From assembly GCA_025362575.1 (NCBI GenBank), contig JANYIQ010000135.1, positions 1 to 36,228 on the forward strand: a stretch of 36,228 bases of DNA, given 5' to 3'. Source of the DNA: Bacteroidia bacterium (lineage in GTDB: Bacteria > Bacteroidota > Bacteroidia > B-17B0 > Aurantibacillaceae). Position 1 is the stretch's first letter. Each line of letters begins with the position of its first letter. A program made the position numbers and the translations under genes. Below the pieces are notes generated by a model. It was not told the origin of the DNA, searched no databases, and saw nothing but the letters and a program-made list of their open reading frames with translations. This document shows, one piece after another, positions 6,872 through 14,379 of the stretch.

Positions 6872-9415
6872 ATGAAATTTAAACTCCTTCACATATTCCT
6901 TTTGTTCATTGCTGTGCAAACTTTTGCGCAGGTTGACTCGGCGCAGATTATGGATTATGCCAAGCCTAAAGAATACATCATTGGAGGCATTGAAGTCAGC
7001 GGTGCTGAATTCACCGACAAGAACGTAGTTCGTTTATTGTCAGGTTTAATTGTTGGAGATAAACTTCAGGTGCCCGGAGATAAAACTACTGATGCCATTC
7101 GCGCCCTTTGGAAACAAGGTTTGTTTGAAGACGTAAAGATATTCCAGGAAAAAATTATCGGCAACGAAATATTCATTCGTATTGATGTTACAGAGCGTCC
7201 GCGTTTATCGAAATTTTCTTTCAAGGGCCGCGTTAAAAAGAATGAAGCTGATGATATCCGTAACAAGATCCGTTTGATCCGTGAAAAAGTAGTAACTGAT
7301 TACACGATAGGATTCATTAAGAATACCGTGAAGGATTATTATGTGAGTAAAGGTTTTTATAACGCTGTTGTTGAGATCACTCAGGAAAAAGATCGTCTTG
7401 CAAAAACACCTCACATCATTTTAACGATCAATGTTGATAAAGGAAAAAAAGTAAGGATCAAGAATTTCATCATTCATGGTAACACGGTTGTAGCCAAATG
7501 GAAGTTGATGCGTAAGATAAAAGACAGCAAACCTTTCCGTGCTTACAATCCATTTAACTCGGGCAAATATCTTGAAGAGAACGTTGCTCACGACTTACCT
7601 TCCATCATTGAAAAATACAACAGTAAAGGTTACCGTGATGCGCGTATCGTAAAAGATACCGCCTACTTTGTAAGTAAAAAGCGTGTTAACATCGAAGTGT
7701 TCTTAGAGGAAGGTCACAAATTCTACTTCGGAACATTCAAATGGTTTGGCAACAGCAAATACCGCAGCGGACAATTGGATACGATCTTGAACATTAAGAA
7801 AGGTGACATTTTTGATCAAAGTCATCTCGAACAAAAATTACAAATGAATCCTAATGGGATTGACGTTTCTTCTTTATACATGGATGATGGTTATTTATTC
7901 TTTCAGATCAATCCGCAGGAAAGCAACATTCATAACGACACGATTGATTTTGATATTCACCTCTACGAAGGTAAACAAGCCACCATTAACAAAGTTACCG
8001 TTAAAGGAAATGACAAAACGAACGATCACGTTATCTATCGTGAGATCCGTACGCGACCGGGACAACTATTTCGCCGTTCTGACATCATGCGTACACAGCG
8101 TCAGTTAGCGCAGCTTGGATATTTTGATGCAGAGAAATTAAATGTGGTTCCTACTCCAAATCCTGCAGAAGGAACCGTGGATATTGAATACACGGTTGAA
8201 GAAAAACCAAGCGATCAGATCCAGTTATCAGGTGGTTGGGGCGGTGGCCGTATTATCGGAACACTGGGTGTTACATTTAATAATTTTTCTACGCGCAACT
8301 TCTTTAAACGCGAAGCATGGCGACCATTACCTACCGGCGACGGACAGCGCTTAAGTGTTCAGGCACAAACTAACGGTCTGTATTACCAGTCATACAACAT
8401 TTCATTTACCGAACCATGGATGGGCGGCAAAAAACCAAACTCATTAACACTATCTGCATTTCACTCTTCTTTTTCTAACGGAGTAAAAAAGAAGATCACT
8501 ACCGATGGAGTAAAGGCGGCAAATCCATTAGCCTATTACATGAACATCACAGGTGGTTCCGTTGGTTTTGGAAGAAGCTTGAAATGGCCTGATGATTATT
8601 TTTCAATGTACTCCAGTTTAAATTATAACTATTATGAATTGTGGCAGTATCCTTCCTTCATTTTTGGAACAGGTTATGCTAACGATGTTAACTTAGGTCT
8701 GAATATTTCCAGAAACTCGGTAGATGCACCTATCTTCCCTAAAAACGGTTCTAACATCACCTTCCACGGTCAGTGGACTCCACCCTACTCATCTTTCAAT
8801 CATAAAAATTATACCGATCTGAAAGCAAGTGAGCGTTATAAATTTATTGAATATCAAAAATACAAATTCACCGCCGAATGGTTCACTCAGTTAACCAATA
8901 AGCGCGCAGAAGAAGGGAAAGACGTTCGTAATTTAGTACTGAGAACAAAAGTCGGTTTTGGTTTCTTAACCTATTATAATAAAGATGTAGGTATTTCTCC
9001 TTTCGAGCGTTTTTACTTGGGAGGAAGCGGATTAAGCGGATATCAGAATTTTGTGGCCAGAGAAATTATTGCTTTGAGAGGTTATCCTGACAACTCTTTA
9101 TCAGGCGGACAAGGTGATCCGATCGTGAGTCGTTACACCATGGAGTTGCGTTATCCTGTTACTTTGAATCCGCAAGCCACCATATTTGTTTTAGGTTTTG
9201 CTGAGGCAGGAAATTCATGGGCCTCTTACAAATATTACAATCCCTTTCAGGTGAAGCGAAGTGCAGGCTTTGGTTTAAGGGTATTTTTACCAATGTTTGG
9301 TTTATTGGGTATAGATTACGGATGGGGCTTTGATAATGTTCCGGGAAGCCCCGGTATTGGAAACGGCAAGGGTCAGTTTCACTTTACCATTGGCGGAACG
9401 CTTGGAGAATTATAA
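6872..9415 (+). CDS. bamA: Outer-membrane protein assembly factor BamA
   Basis: This 847-residue Omp85-family protein begins with a signal peptide (cleavage near FAQVDS). Several POTRA domains follow (about residues 35-450), then a 16-strand barrel. The conserved loop-6 motif appears as LRGYPDN (735-741), the Bacteroidota equivalent of VRGF/Y. BamA inserts and folds beta-barrel proteins into the outer membrane and is essential. Its client-chaperone partners, the Skp/OmpH proteins, follow immediately downstream. One detail: the protein does not end with the usual terminal aromatic residue but extends a few residues to GGTLGEL. It is immediately adjacent to uppS. Confidence 0.95.
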   Translation: MKFKLLHIFLLFIAVQTFAQVDSAQIMDYAKPKEYIIGGIEVSGAEFTDKNVVRLLSGLIVGDKLQVPGDKTTDAIRALWKQGLFEDVKIFQEKIIGNEIFIRIDVTERPRLSKFSFKGRVKKNEADDIRNKIRLIREKVVTDYTIGFIKNTVKDYYVSKGFYNAVVEITQEKDRLAKTPHIILTINVDKGKKVRIKNFIIHGNTVVAKWKLMRKIKDSKPFRAYNPFNSGKYLEENVAHDLPSIIEKYNSKGYRDARIVKDTAYFVSKKRVNIEVFLEEGHKFYFGTFKWFGNSKYRSGQLDTILNIKKGDIFDQSHLEQKLQMNPNGIDVSSLYMDDGYLFFQINPQESNIHNDTIDFDIHLYEGKQATINKVTVKGNDKTNDHVIYREIRTRPGQLFRRSDIMRTQRQLAQLGYFDAEKLNVVPTPNPAEGTVDIEYTVEEKPSDQIQLSGGWGGGRIIGTLGVTFNNFSTRNFFKREAWRPLPTGDGQRLSVQAQTNGLYYQSYNISFTEPWMGGKKPNSLTLSAFHSSFSNGVKKKITTDGVKAANPLAYYMNITGGSVGFGRSLKWPDDYFSMYSSLNYNYYELWQYPSFIFGTGYANDVNLGLNISRNSVDAPIFPKNGSNITFHGQWTPPYSSFNHKNYTDLKASERYKFIEYQKYKFTAEWFTQLTNKRAEEGKDVRNLVLRTKVGFGFLTYYNKDVGISPFERFYLGGSGLSGYQNFVAREIIALRGYPDNSLSGGQGDPIVSRYTMELRYPVTLNPQATIFVLGFAEAGNSWASYKYYNPFQVKRSAGFGLRVFLPMFGLLGIDYGWGFDNVPGSPGIGNGKGQFHFTIGGTLGEL

Positions 9416-9491
9416 TAGCAGAACAATATTTTTACAGATATTCCGTATCTTGTTTAACTATATTAAAATTATAAAAATTAAACTTACATAC

Positions 9492-10010
9492 ATGAAAAAA
9501 ATAATCTCAATACTTTGTTTGGTCTTAGTATTAGGCTTTACAAGTTCAGCGCAAAAAATTGGATTTATTGACACTGATTATGTTTTAGGAAGCATTCCTG
9601 AATACAAAGCAGCGCAATCAGAAATTGATAAGCTTTCGGTTGACTGGCAAAAAGAAATTGAAGCCAAATACACTGAGATCGATAAATTATATAAAGCATA
9701 TCAGGCTGACGCCATTTTATTGACGGATGACATGAAGAAGAAACGCGAGAATGAGATCGTAAATAAAGAGAAAGAAGTGAAGGAATTACAGAAATCTCGC
9801 TTTGGTGTTGATGGTGAATTATTCAAAAAACGTCAGGAGTTGGTTAAACCAATTCAGGATAAAGTTTATAATGCGGTTAAATCGGTTGCCGAAAAAAATG
9901 GTCTTGCCATTATTTTAGACAAAGCCGGCCAAGTTGCCATTTTATACGCTAACCCTAAATATGATAAAAGTGAAGACGTCCTGACTTTTTTAGGATACAA
10001 CAAAAAATAA
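9492..10010 (+). CDS. skp: Skp/OmpH-family periplasmic chaperone (copy 1)
   Basis: This 172-residue protein has a signal peptide (MKKIISILCLVLVLGF, cleavage after SSAQ), then KIGFIDTDYVLGSIPEYK, typical of the OmpH family. A charged helical coiled-coil arm (about 35-120) and a closing segment (LAIILDKAGQVAILYA) complete the jellyfish-shaped subunit. Skp trimers hold unfolded outer-membrane proteins and deliver them to BamA, encoded just upstream. The frame is open further upstream (to 9330, inside the bamA 3' end), but the signal peptide places the start at the ATG at 9492. The 76-bp gap after bamA is AT-rich with no clear promoter. Confidence 0.92.
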   Translation: MKKIISILCLVLVLGFTSSAQKIGFIDTDYVLGSIPEYKAAQSEIDKLSVDWQKEIEAKYTEIDKLYKAYQADAILLTDDMKKKRENEIVNKEKEVKELQKSRFGVDGELFKKRQELVKPIQDKVYNAVKSVAEKNGLAIILDKAGQVAILYANPKYDKSEDVLTFLGYNKK

Positions 10011-10028
10011 TATCAGATAAATTATACT

Positions 10029-10643
10029 ATGAAAAAAATGATCAAAACACTGGCTTTCTCATTATTTACAATAGGAGCTTTAACTTTTGCAAGTGCACAA
10101 AAAATGGCACACGTGAGCTTAGACTCTTTAATTGGACTAATGCCTGAGACTAAAACCGCTAAAGATGTTGCTGAAGCTTATTTGAACGATCTCAAAAAAA
10201 CAGCCGCTGCCATGGATGGCGAATTACAAACCAAGTATGCCGATTATCAGACAAACGAAGCTACCATGAGCGACCTGATCAAAAAAACGAAACAAGATGA
10301 ACTACAGTCTTTACAGCAACGCATTCAGGATTTTCAGCAACAGGCTGAACAGGAATATCGCAAAAAATATGGCGAACTAACTGCTCCTATTTACGCAAAA
10401 GCCAAAAAAGCAATTGAAGCCGCCGCTAAAGAAGGTGGGTATAAATATGTTTTAGACACAAGTGTTGGAAATGTTTTATATTCTGAACCAAGCGAAGACA
10501 TTTTAGCGGCTGCTAAAAAGAAATTAGATGGCATGCCCTTGGCGGTTCTTCCGGGAGCGAATTCTGCCGGTAATCCAAAAACAAATAATACTACAAGTTC
10601 TCCTAACAAAGGCGGGACAACAAAACCAAACGGAGGAAAATAA
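10029..10643 (+). CDS. Skp/OmpH-family chaperone (copy 2, duplicated)
   Basis: This is a 204-residue OmpH-family protein with signal peptide (cleavage after FASAQ), coiled-coil middle and the conserved end GGYKYVLDTSVGNVLYSEP. It carries an extra low-complexity C-terminal tail of ~35 residues rich in N, T, G, P and K, absent from copy 1. It is very similar to copy 3: both contain DSL...LMPETKT, ELQTKY, KAKKAIEA and AKEGGYKYVLDTS. It therefore arose by tandem duplication after diverging from copy 1. It begins 18 bp after copy 1 and is probably co-transcribed with it. A role as an outer-membrane protein chaperone is inferred from family. Confidence 0.9.
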   Translation: MKKMIKTLAFSLFTIGALTFASAQKMAHVSLDSLIGLMPETKTAKDVAEAYLNDLKKTAAAMDGELQTKYADYQTNEATMSDLIKKTKQDELQSLQQRIQDFQQQAEQEYRKKYGELTAPIYAKAKKAIEAAAKEGGYKYVLDTSVGNVLYSEPSEDILAAAKKKLDGMPLAVLPGANSAGNPKTNNTTSSPNKGGTTKPNGGK

Positions 10644-10700
10644 TGAAGCAGATTTCCTGCGGAACACGCCTCATTATAAAACAAAATAAATAATTGAATT

Positions 10701-11300
10701 ATGAAGACAACAATTAAAAACGCAACCTTAGCTCTTTTTGTGATCGGAGCTTTAACAACAAAAGCACAAAAAGTGGCACACATTAGCATGGACTCATTGG
10801 TAATGCTAATGCCTGAAACTAAAACCATGAAAGATGTAGCAACAGCTTACATGAAAGAACTGGAAAAAACTTCCATCAGCATGGATAACGAATTGCAGAC
10901 AAAATACAACGACTATCTTGCTAACGAAGCAAGTATGGGCGAACTGGTTAAAAAAACAAAGCAGGAAGAGTTTCAGTCTTTGCAAAAAAGAATTGAAGAA
11001 TTCAAACAACAGGCTTATCAGGACAATCAGAAAAAACAGCAGGAATTAGCTGCGCCAATTTATGAAAAAGCTAAAAAAGCAATTGAAGCGGTTGCAAAAG
11101 AAGGCGGATATAAATATGTGTTAGATACAAGTCCGGGTAACGTATTATATTCTGAGCCTACTGAAGACATTTTAATGGCGGTAAAAAAGAAATTAGACAC
11201 CATGCCGTTAGCAAACATACCCGGTGCAACAGGCGGTGTTAAAGACCCAAAACCGGCACCGGCTAAAAACACTGCTCCAACAAAGGCCGGCGGAAAATAA
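10701..11300 (+). CDS. Skp/OmpH-family chaperone (copy 3, duplicated)
   Basis: This 199-residue tandem paralogue of copy 2 begins at the ATG at 10701, 57 bp downstream. It has a signal peptide ending LTTKAQ, a coiled coil rich in K, E and Q, the ending GGYKYVLDTSPGNVLYSEP, and a Pro/Ala/Lys tail. Differences from copy 2 are spread along the length, so both copies appear maintained as genes rather than decaying. Most Bacteroidota I know of carry two ompH genes here, so a third is unusual. A strong hairpin after the gene ends the cluster. Confidence 0.9.
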   Translation: MKTTIKNATLALFVIGALTTKAQKVAHISMDSLVMLMPETKTMKDVATAYMKELEKTSISMDNELQTKYNDYLANEASMGELVKKTKQEEFQSLQKRIEEFKQQAYQDNQKKQQELAAPIYEKAKKAIEAVAKEGGYKYVLDTSPGNVLYSEPTEDILMAVKKKLDTMPLANIPGATGGVKDPKPAPAKNTAPTKAGGK

Positions 11301-11316
11301 TCAGAACTTAGATCTG

Positions 11317-11380
11317 AAAAGCTGCCTTTCGTCATCCCGATAGTTATCGGGACACGATGACTGGCAGCTTTTATTTTACA
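11317..11380 (+). terminator. Nested-hairpin terminator / REP-like palindrome
   Basis: There are three nested arms: AAAAGCTGCC (11317-11326) with GGCAGCTTTT (11363-11372); GTCATC (11331-11336) with GATGAC (11356-11361); and the inner CCCGATA (11336-11342) with TATCGGG (11345-11351). A TTTTATTTT run follows. It should act as an intrinsic terminator for the bamA-skp operon. The inner GTCATCCCGATAGTTATCGG element resembles dispersed palindromes common between Bacteroidota genes. Confidence 0.7.
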
Positions 11381-11387
11381 AAATATT

Positions 11388-11741
11388 TTGAATAAAAAAT
11401 TTGTCATATTCGCTGCAACAAGCCTTCTCATTTTCAACACCTCTTGCGGTGGAGAAAAAAAAGAAGAGGTCATTCCCGACTACGTTTTAGGCAAAGAAAA
11501 ATTCAGTGATCTTATTTGCGATTTTACTTTAGCTGAGGCTGCGGTAGGTTTAAACATCAAGAATATTTCCGGCGAGCATATGGATTCTGTTTATGCTTTT
11601 AATCCTTTAAAAGACAATAATGTTACCCGTAAAGATTTTGATACTAGTTTGTACTTTTACAGTCACCACCCCCTATTGTTTAAAGAAGTTTACGATCTGA
11701 GTTTAGAGAAACTAAGTAAGCTGCAGGCCAGCAGGAAGTAA
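11388..11741 (+). CDS. DUF4296-type small lipoprotein
   Basis: This is a 117-residue protein starting at a TTG (11388), directly followed by a lipoprotein signal MNKKFVIFAATSLLIFNTSC, with the lipidated cysteine at residue 20. The rest matches the DUF4296 pattern: an acidic linker, DLICDFTLAEAAV near the front, then RKDFDTSLYFYSHHPLLFKEVYD at the end. These proteins are Bacteroidota-specific, periplasm-facing and of unknown function. It lies just after the skp terminator and 13 bp before another lipoprotein gene. Confidence 0.72.
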   Translation: MNKKFVIFAATSLLIFNTSCGGEKKEEVIPDYVLGKEKFSDLICDFTLAEAAVGLNIKNISGEHMDSVYAFNPLKDNNVTRKDFDTSLYFYSHHPLLFKEVYDLSLEKLSKLQASRK

Positions 11742-11754
11742 TTAGGTATTAATC

Positions 11755-12168
11755 ATGAAATCTAAAGCATTTAAATATGTAGGTTTGCTGTTTACAATTG
11801 TCGCTTTTTGCGCCTGCAAGAAAGATCGGCTTGTTGATGAGGGTGAAAAAAAGTTGGCCGGAACTTGGAACTGGCAATATACTTCGGGTGGGTTTGCTGG
11901 AGGCGGTTTTTCGCCACAAACTTCAGGTTATACTTTAAAACTAGAAGTTTTTGAAAAAGGAAAATACAAGCTTTACAAAAACGAAACAAAAATTGAACAC
12001 GGACGCTTAATAAAAGAAGATGGACTTTTTAAGTTTGTTCACGATGGTGTTTTTAAAAAAGACGACATTTTGAATTCGCAAAAAATGCTTAAACTTCATG
12101 GCGATTCGCTAGACATTGGTATTGCCTATTGTTGCGACACTTATATTGCTTTGTACACAAAAAATTAA
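11755..12168 (+). CDS. Lipocalin-like small lipoprotein, function unknown
   Basis: The 137-residue product has a signal peptide ending in the lipobox AFCAC (Cys21). The mature part, LAGTWNWQYTSGGFAGGGF, then alternating short strands with YTLKLEVFEKGKYKLY, looks like a small lipocalin-like beta-barrel of the sort found in many Bacteroidota lipoproteins. It has no catalytic motif. It follows the DUF4296 gene closely and is convergent with the envC-like gene, with 17 bp between the stops. I do not recognise a specific family. Confidence 0.7.
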   Translation: MKSKAFKYVGLLFTIVAFCACKKDRLVDEGEKKLAGTWNWQYTSGGFAGGGFSPQTSGYTLKLEVFEKGKYKLYKNETKIEHGRLIKEDGLFKFVHDGVFKKDDILNSQKMLKLHGDSLDIGIAYCCDTYIALYTKN

Positions 12169-12185
12169 GATGTTTTCGAAAGTAA

Positions 12186-13526
12186 TTACTTCCCCTTACT
12201 TAACCAAAGCGCGGGATCCATTTTAGTTTGGCCCTTCCAGATCTGAAGATTCATACTGCTTTTGTTTTCGTCTTCGTTGAATTTAATATTACCTATGTTT
12301 TGTTTTACAGTTACTTTATCGCCACGTTTTACTGAGACTTCTCCAAGGTTAACATAAACACTTAAATATTCGCCGTGACGAATAATAACCAACTTACCAC
12401 CCGTTGGAGACTCTGCAATACTTGTTACCTCACCATCAAACACCGCGCGCACCTGAGCGCCCTGAGATGATGAAATTTCGACACCATTATTCACCATCAT
12501 AAACCCTTTTATGGCAGGATGTTCGTGTTCGCCATATTCTTCAGATATAAATCCTTTCGTTACCGGCCAAGGTAATTTACCGCGGTTATTAGAAAAATCG
12601 TGACTCAACTCTACGGCTTCATCAGAAAGTTCAGGAATGACAGCTTCTTTCTTCGGTTCAACCGATTCTTTTACTTTTATGTTCTTCAGATTTTTTTCAG
12701 TTTTTGCTTTTTTGGCTGCAATGGTAACCGCATCTGCTTTCGCGGCCTCTTCGAGTTTGCGTTTAATTTCGGCCTCAATCAATTTTTTAATGGCGAGCTG
12801 TAAGTTCTCTGTTTCACGTCTTTTCTTTTCCAATTCACCCTTCAGTTCTTTTTCTTTTTTCTGTAACTCTGTTAACACCACTTCCTGGTCTTCTTTCTCT
12901 TTGCTTAAAGATGTTTTTTCAACTTCTTCATTACCCAATAGCAAATTCTTTTCGTGGCGCTTTTCCTTTAGTTCGTTTAGTTTGGCGAGGATCTGCGTTT
13001 GCGCATTGATGATCTCTTCGGCCTGCTTTTTACGGAACTGAGAATACTGCTGAAAATATTTTAGGCGCATGTAGGCCTGATTGAAATCGCCGGAGGCAAA
13101 AATAAAAACCAAGCGACTGTATGAATCGCGGTTGCGCTGTGCAAAATAGATCATTCGTGCATAATCCGCCTTTAGTTTTTCGAGGTTCTGTTTTAGTTTA
13201 TCGGTCTCTTTTTGATTTTGTTTTATTTCGCGGTTCAATTGATTGATCTCCGCGTTAATGGTATTAATTAACTCCTCACGAATGCTGATTTTTTTATTGA
13301 GTGCGACCAGTTGGTTAATTGAGGATTTTTTATTTGCCTTTGTTTCGTCGAGTAATGAATTGATCTCATTTATCTCTTCGTTCAATTTCTTCTTTTTATT
13401 CTCGAGTTCCTTTTTATTCTGCTTGCCGTTTGTTTGAGAAAAGATCGGCTGAATTCCTGCCATTAAAAAGATCATAAACACCAATAAGAGGTATTTACTT
13501 TGTCTTTTTAATAGGAATTGGTTCAT
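12186..13526 (-). CDS. EnvC-like murein hydrolase activator (degenerate M23/LytM domain)
   Basis: The product has 446 residues: a signal peptide (cleavage near IFSQ, residue ~31), a long coiled coil (about 35-265, very rich in K, E, N), a linker, and a C-terminal LytM/M23 domain (about 314-440). Where active M23 enzymes have a zinc-binding H-x3-D, this protein has NNGVEIS (346-352). The late H-x-H is also replaced (MNLQIW), so it should not cleave peptidoglycan itself. This is the pattern of EnvC, which activates amidases at the division site. Its start overlaps the upstream DUF4292 gene by 32 bp; the next Met (residue 18) would truncate the signal peptide, so the overlap is kept. It is the last gene of the operon that begins with the nucleotidyltransferase. 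Confidence 0.88.
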   Translation of the reverse strand: MNQFLLKRQSKYLLLVFMIFLMAGIQPIFSQTNGKQNKKELENKKKKLNEEINEINSLLDETKANKKSSINQLVALNKKISIREELINTINAEINQLNREIKQNQKETDKLKQNLEKLKADYARMIYFAQRNRDSYSRLVFIFASGDFNQAYMRLKYFQQYSQFRKKQAEEIINAQTQILAKLNELKEKRHEKNLLLGNEEVEKTSLSKEKEDQEVVLTELQKKEKELKGELEKKRRETENLQLAIKKLIEAEIKRKLEEAAKADAVTIAAKKAKTEKNLKNIKVKESVEPKKEAVIPELSDEAVELSHDFSNNRGKLPWPVTKGFISEEYGEHEHPAIKGFMMVNNGVEISSSQGAQVRAVFDGEVTSIAESPTGGKLVIIRHGEYLSVYVNLGEVSVKRGDKVTVKQNIGNIKFNEDENKSSMNLQIWKGQTKMDPALWLSKGK

Positions 13527-14379
13527 ACTTAGAGGGTATGTTTAAGCTTAGTTTTTGTGGTTGATTTTTTTCAATACGAACATAGTCAATTTTAACGCTT
13601 ACTTTCTTTTCGGCCACTATGTCAATATTAACAAGGTGTGGTGCATAAACTGAGTCTTTTACGTTAAATTTATCGTAAGTGACGGTAAATTTACGGTTGG
13701 TTTCCGCATCCACAAACTCATTCTTCAAAATTTTATAGGTCTCCGGATTAAGGGTCATCGTTTGCAGCGACTTCCTCAGCTCTTTCTGGCCCTGAACAAT
13801 TTTCCTTAATTTGCGTTTACGCTCGGTACTCAATAAATAACGGCAATTTTGCCTGTCGGTTACAGGTTTTAACTTGGTTTCATCTTCATCAAACTCGGCA
13901 TAATTACCAAACAAAAGTGCCTGGATCACGTCAAAATCAAGATCAGCATTCAATAATTCGTTTATATAGTTAAAATCGCCTTTGAAGTACTGGCGTTTTA
14001 CATCTATTCGCATAAAAACCGAATCGCGGGTTATTAGCACCTTTGCCACATCCACCATAGAAAGTGCCTGAATGGTGATCAAGATGGCGCTATCCTTTCT
14101 TCCTCTCACGCGTATATCCAAAGAGTTTTCTTCGCTATCCACTTTTGCAACCACGCTTGCTTTTGCGTAGATCCAATTATAAGTAAAGGCAGTTTCTTTA
14201 AGGTGATTGGTAAGTGTTTTAGCACTTTTAAAATCGAGGCGACATCTTCCGGCCAACGAATCATTGTTTGCAACTTGCGTTTTCAACAATTGCTTTTTTG
14301 ATTTGCAGGATTGAATTAGCCCCATGGAAACAAGGATCACACAGACCAAAAACGAATATTTTAAAACGTATTTACTCAT
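13495..14379 (-). CDS. DUF4292 lipoprotein
   Basis: This 294-residue lipoprotein has the lipobox LIQSC (Cys25). The mature part contains long amphipathic strand-like segments (VRGRKDSAILITIQAL, DSVFMRIDVKRQYFKGDF), resembling the LolA/LolB-like half-barrel proposed for DUF4292. It is Bacteroidota-specific and its function is not established. The position between a TPR lipoprotein (8-bp overlap) and an EnvC-like activator (32-bp overlap) is a recurrent arrangement and suggests an envelope or lipoprotein-related role. Confidence 0.82.
   Translation of the reverse strand: MSKYVLKYSFLVCVILVSMGLIQSCKSKKQLLKTQVANNDSLAGRCRLDFKSAKTLTNHLKETAFTYNWIYAKASVVAKVDSEENSLDIRVRGRKDSAILITIQALSMVDVAKVLITRDSVFMRIDVKRQYFKGDFNYINELLNADLDFDVIQALLFGNYAEFDEDETKLKPVTDRQNCRYLLSTERKRKLRKIVQGQKELRKSLQTMTLNPETYKILKNEFVDAETNRKFTVTYDKFNVKDSVYAPHLVNIDIVAEKKVSVKIDYVRIEKNQPQKLSLNIPSKYEPIPIKKTK

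Noticed and set aside
9330-9491. N-terminal extension of the first skp gene into the bamA 3' end
   Set aside because: The ATG at 9492 is followed at once by a good signal peptide; the upstream part overlaps bamA and looks non-protein-like.
10391-10828. Minus-strand open frames opposite the skp copies (also 11060-11473)
   Set aside because: They are antisense to clear Skp/OmpH genes. The two resemble each other only because the skp copies are duplicates.
12600-13041. Plus-strand open frames opposite the envC-like gene, rich in Phe and Ser
   Set aside because: They are the antisense of a Lys/Glu-rich coiled coil, which gives long open frames by composition alone. The minus-strand protein has a signal peptide and domains.
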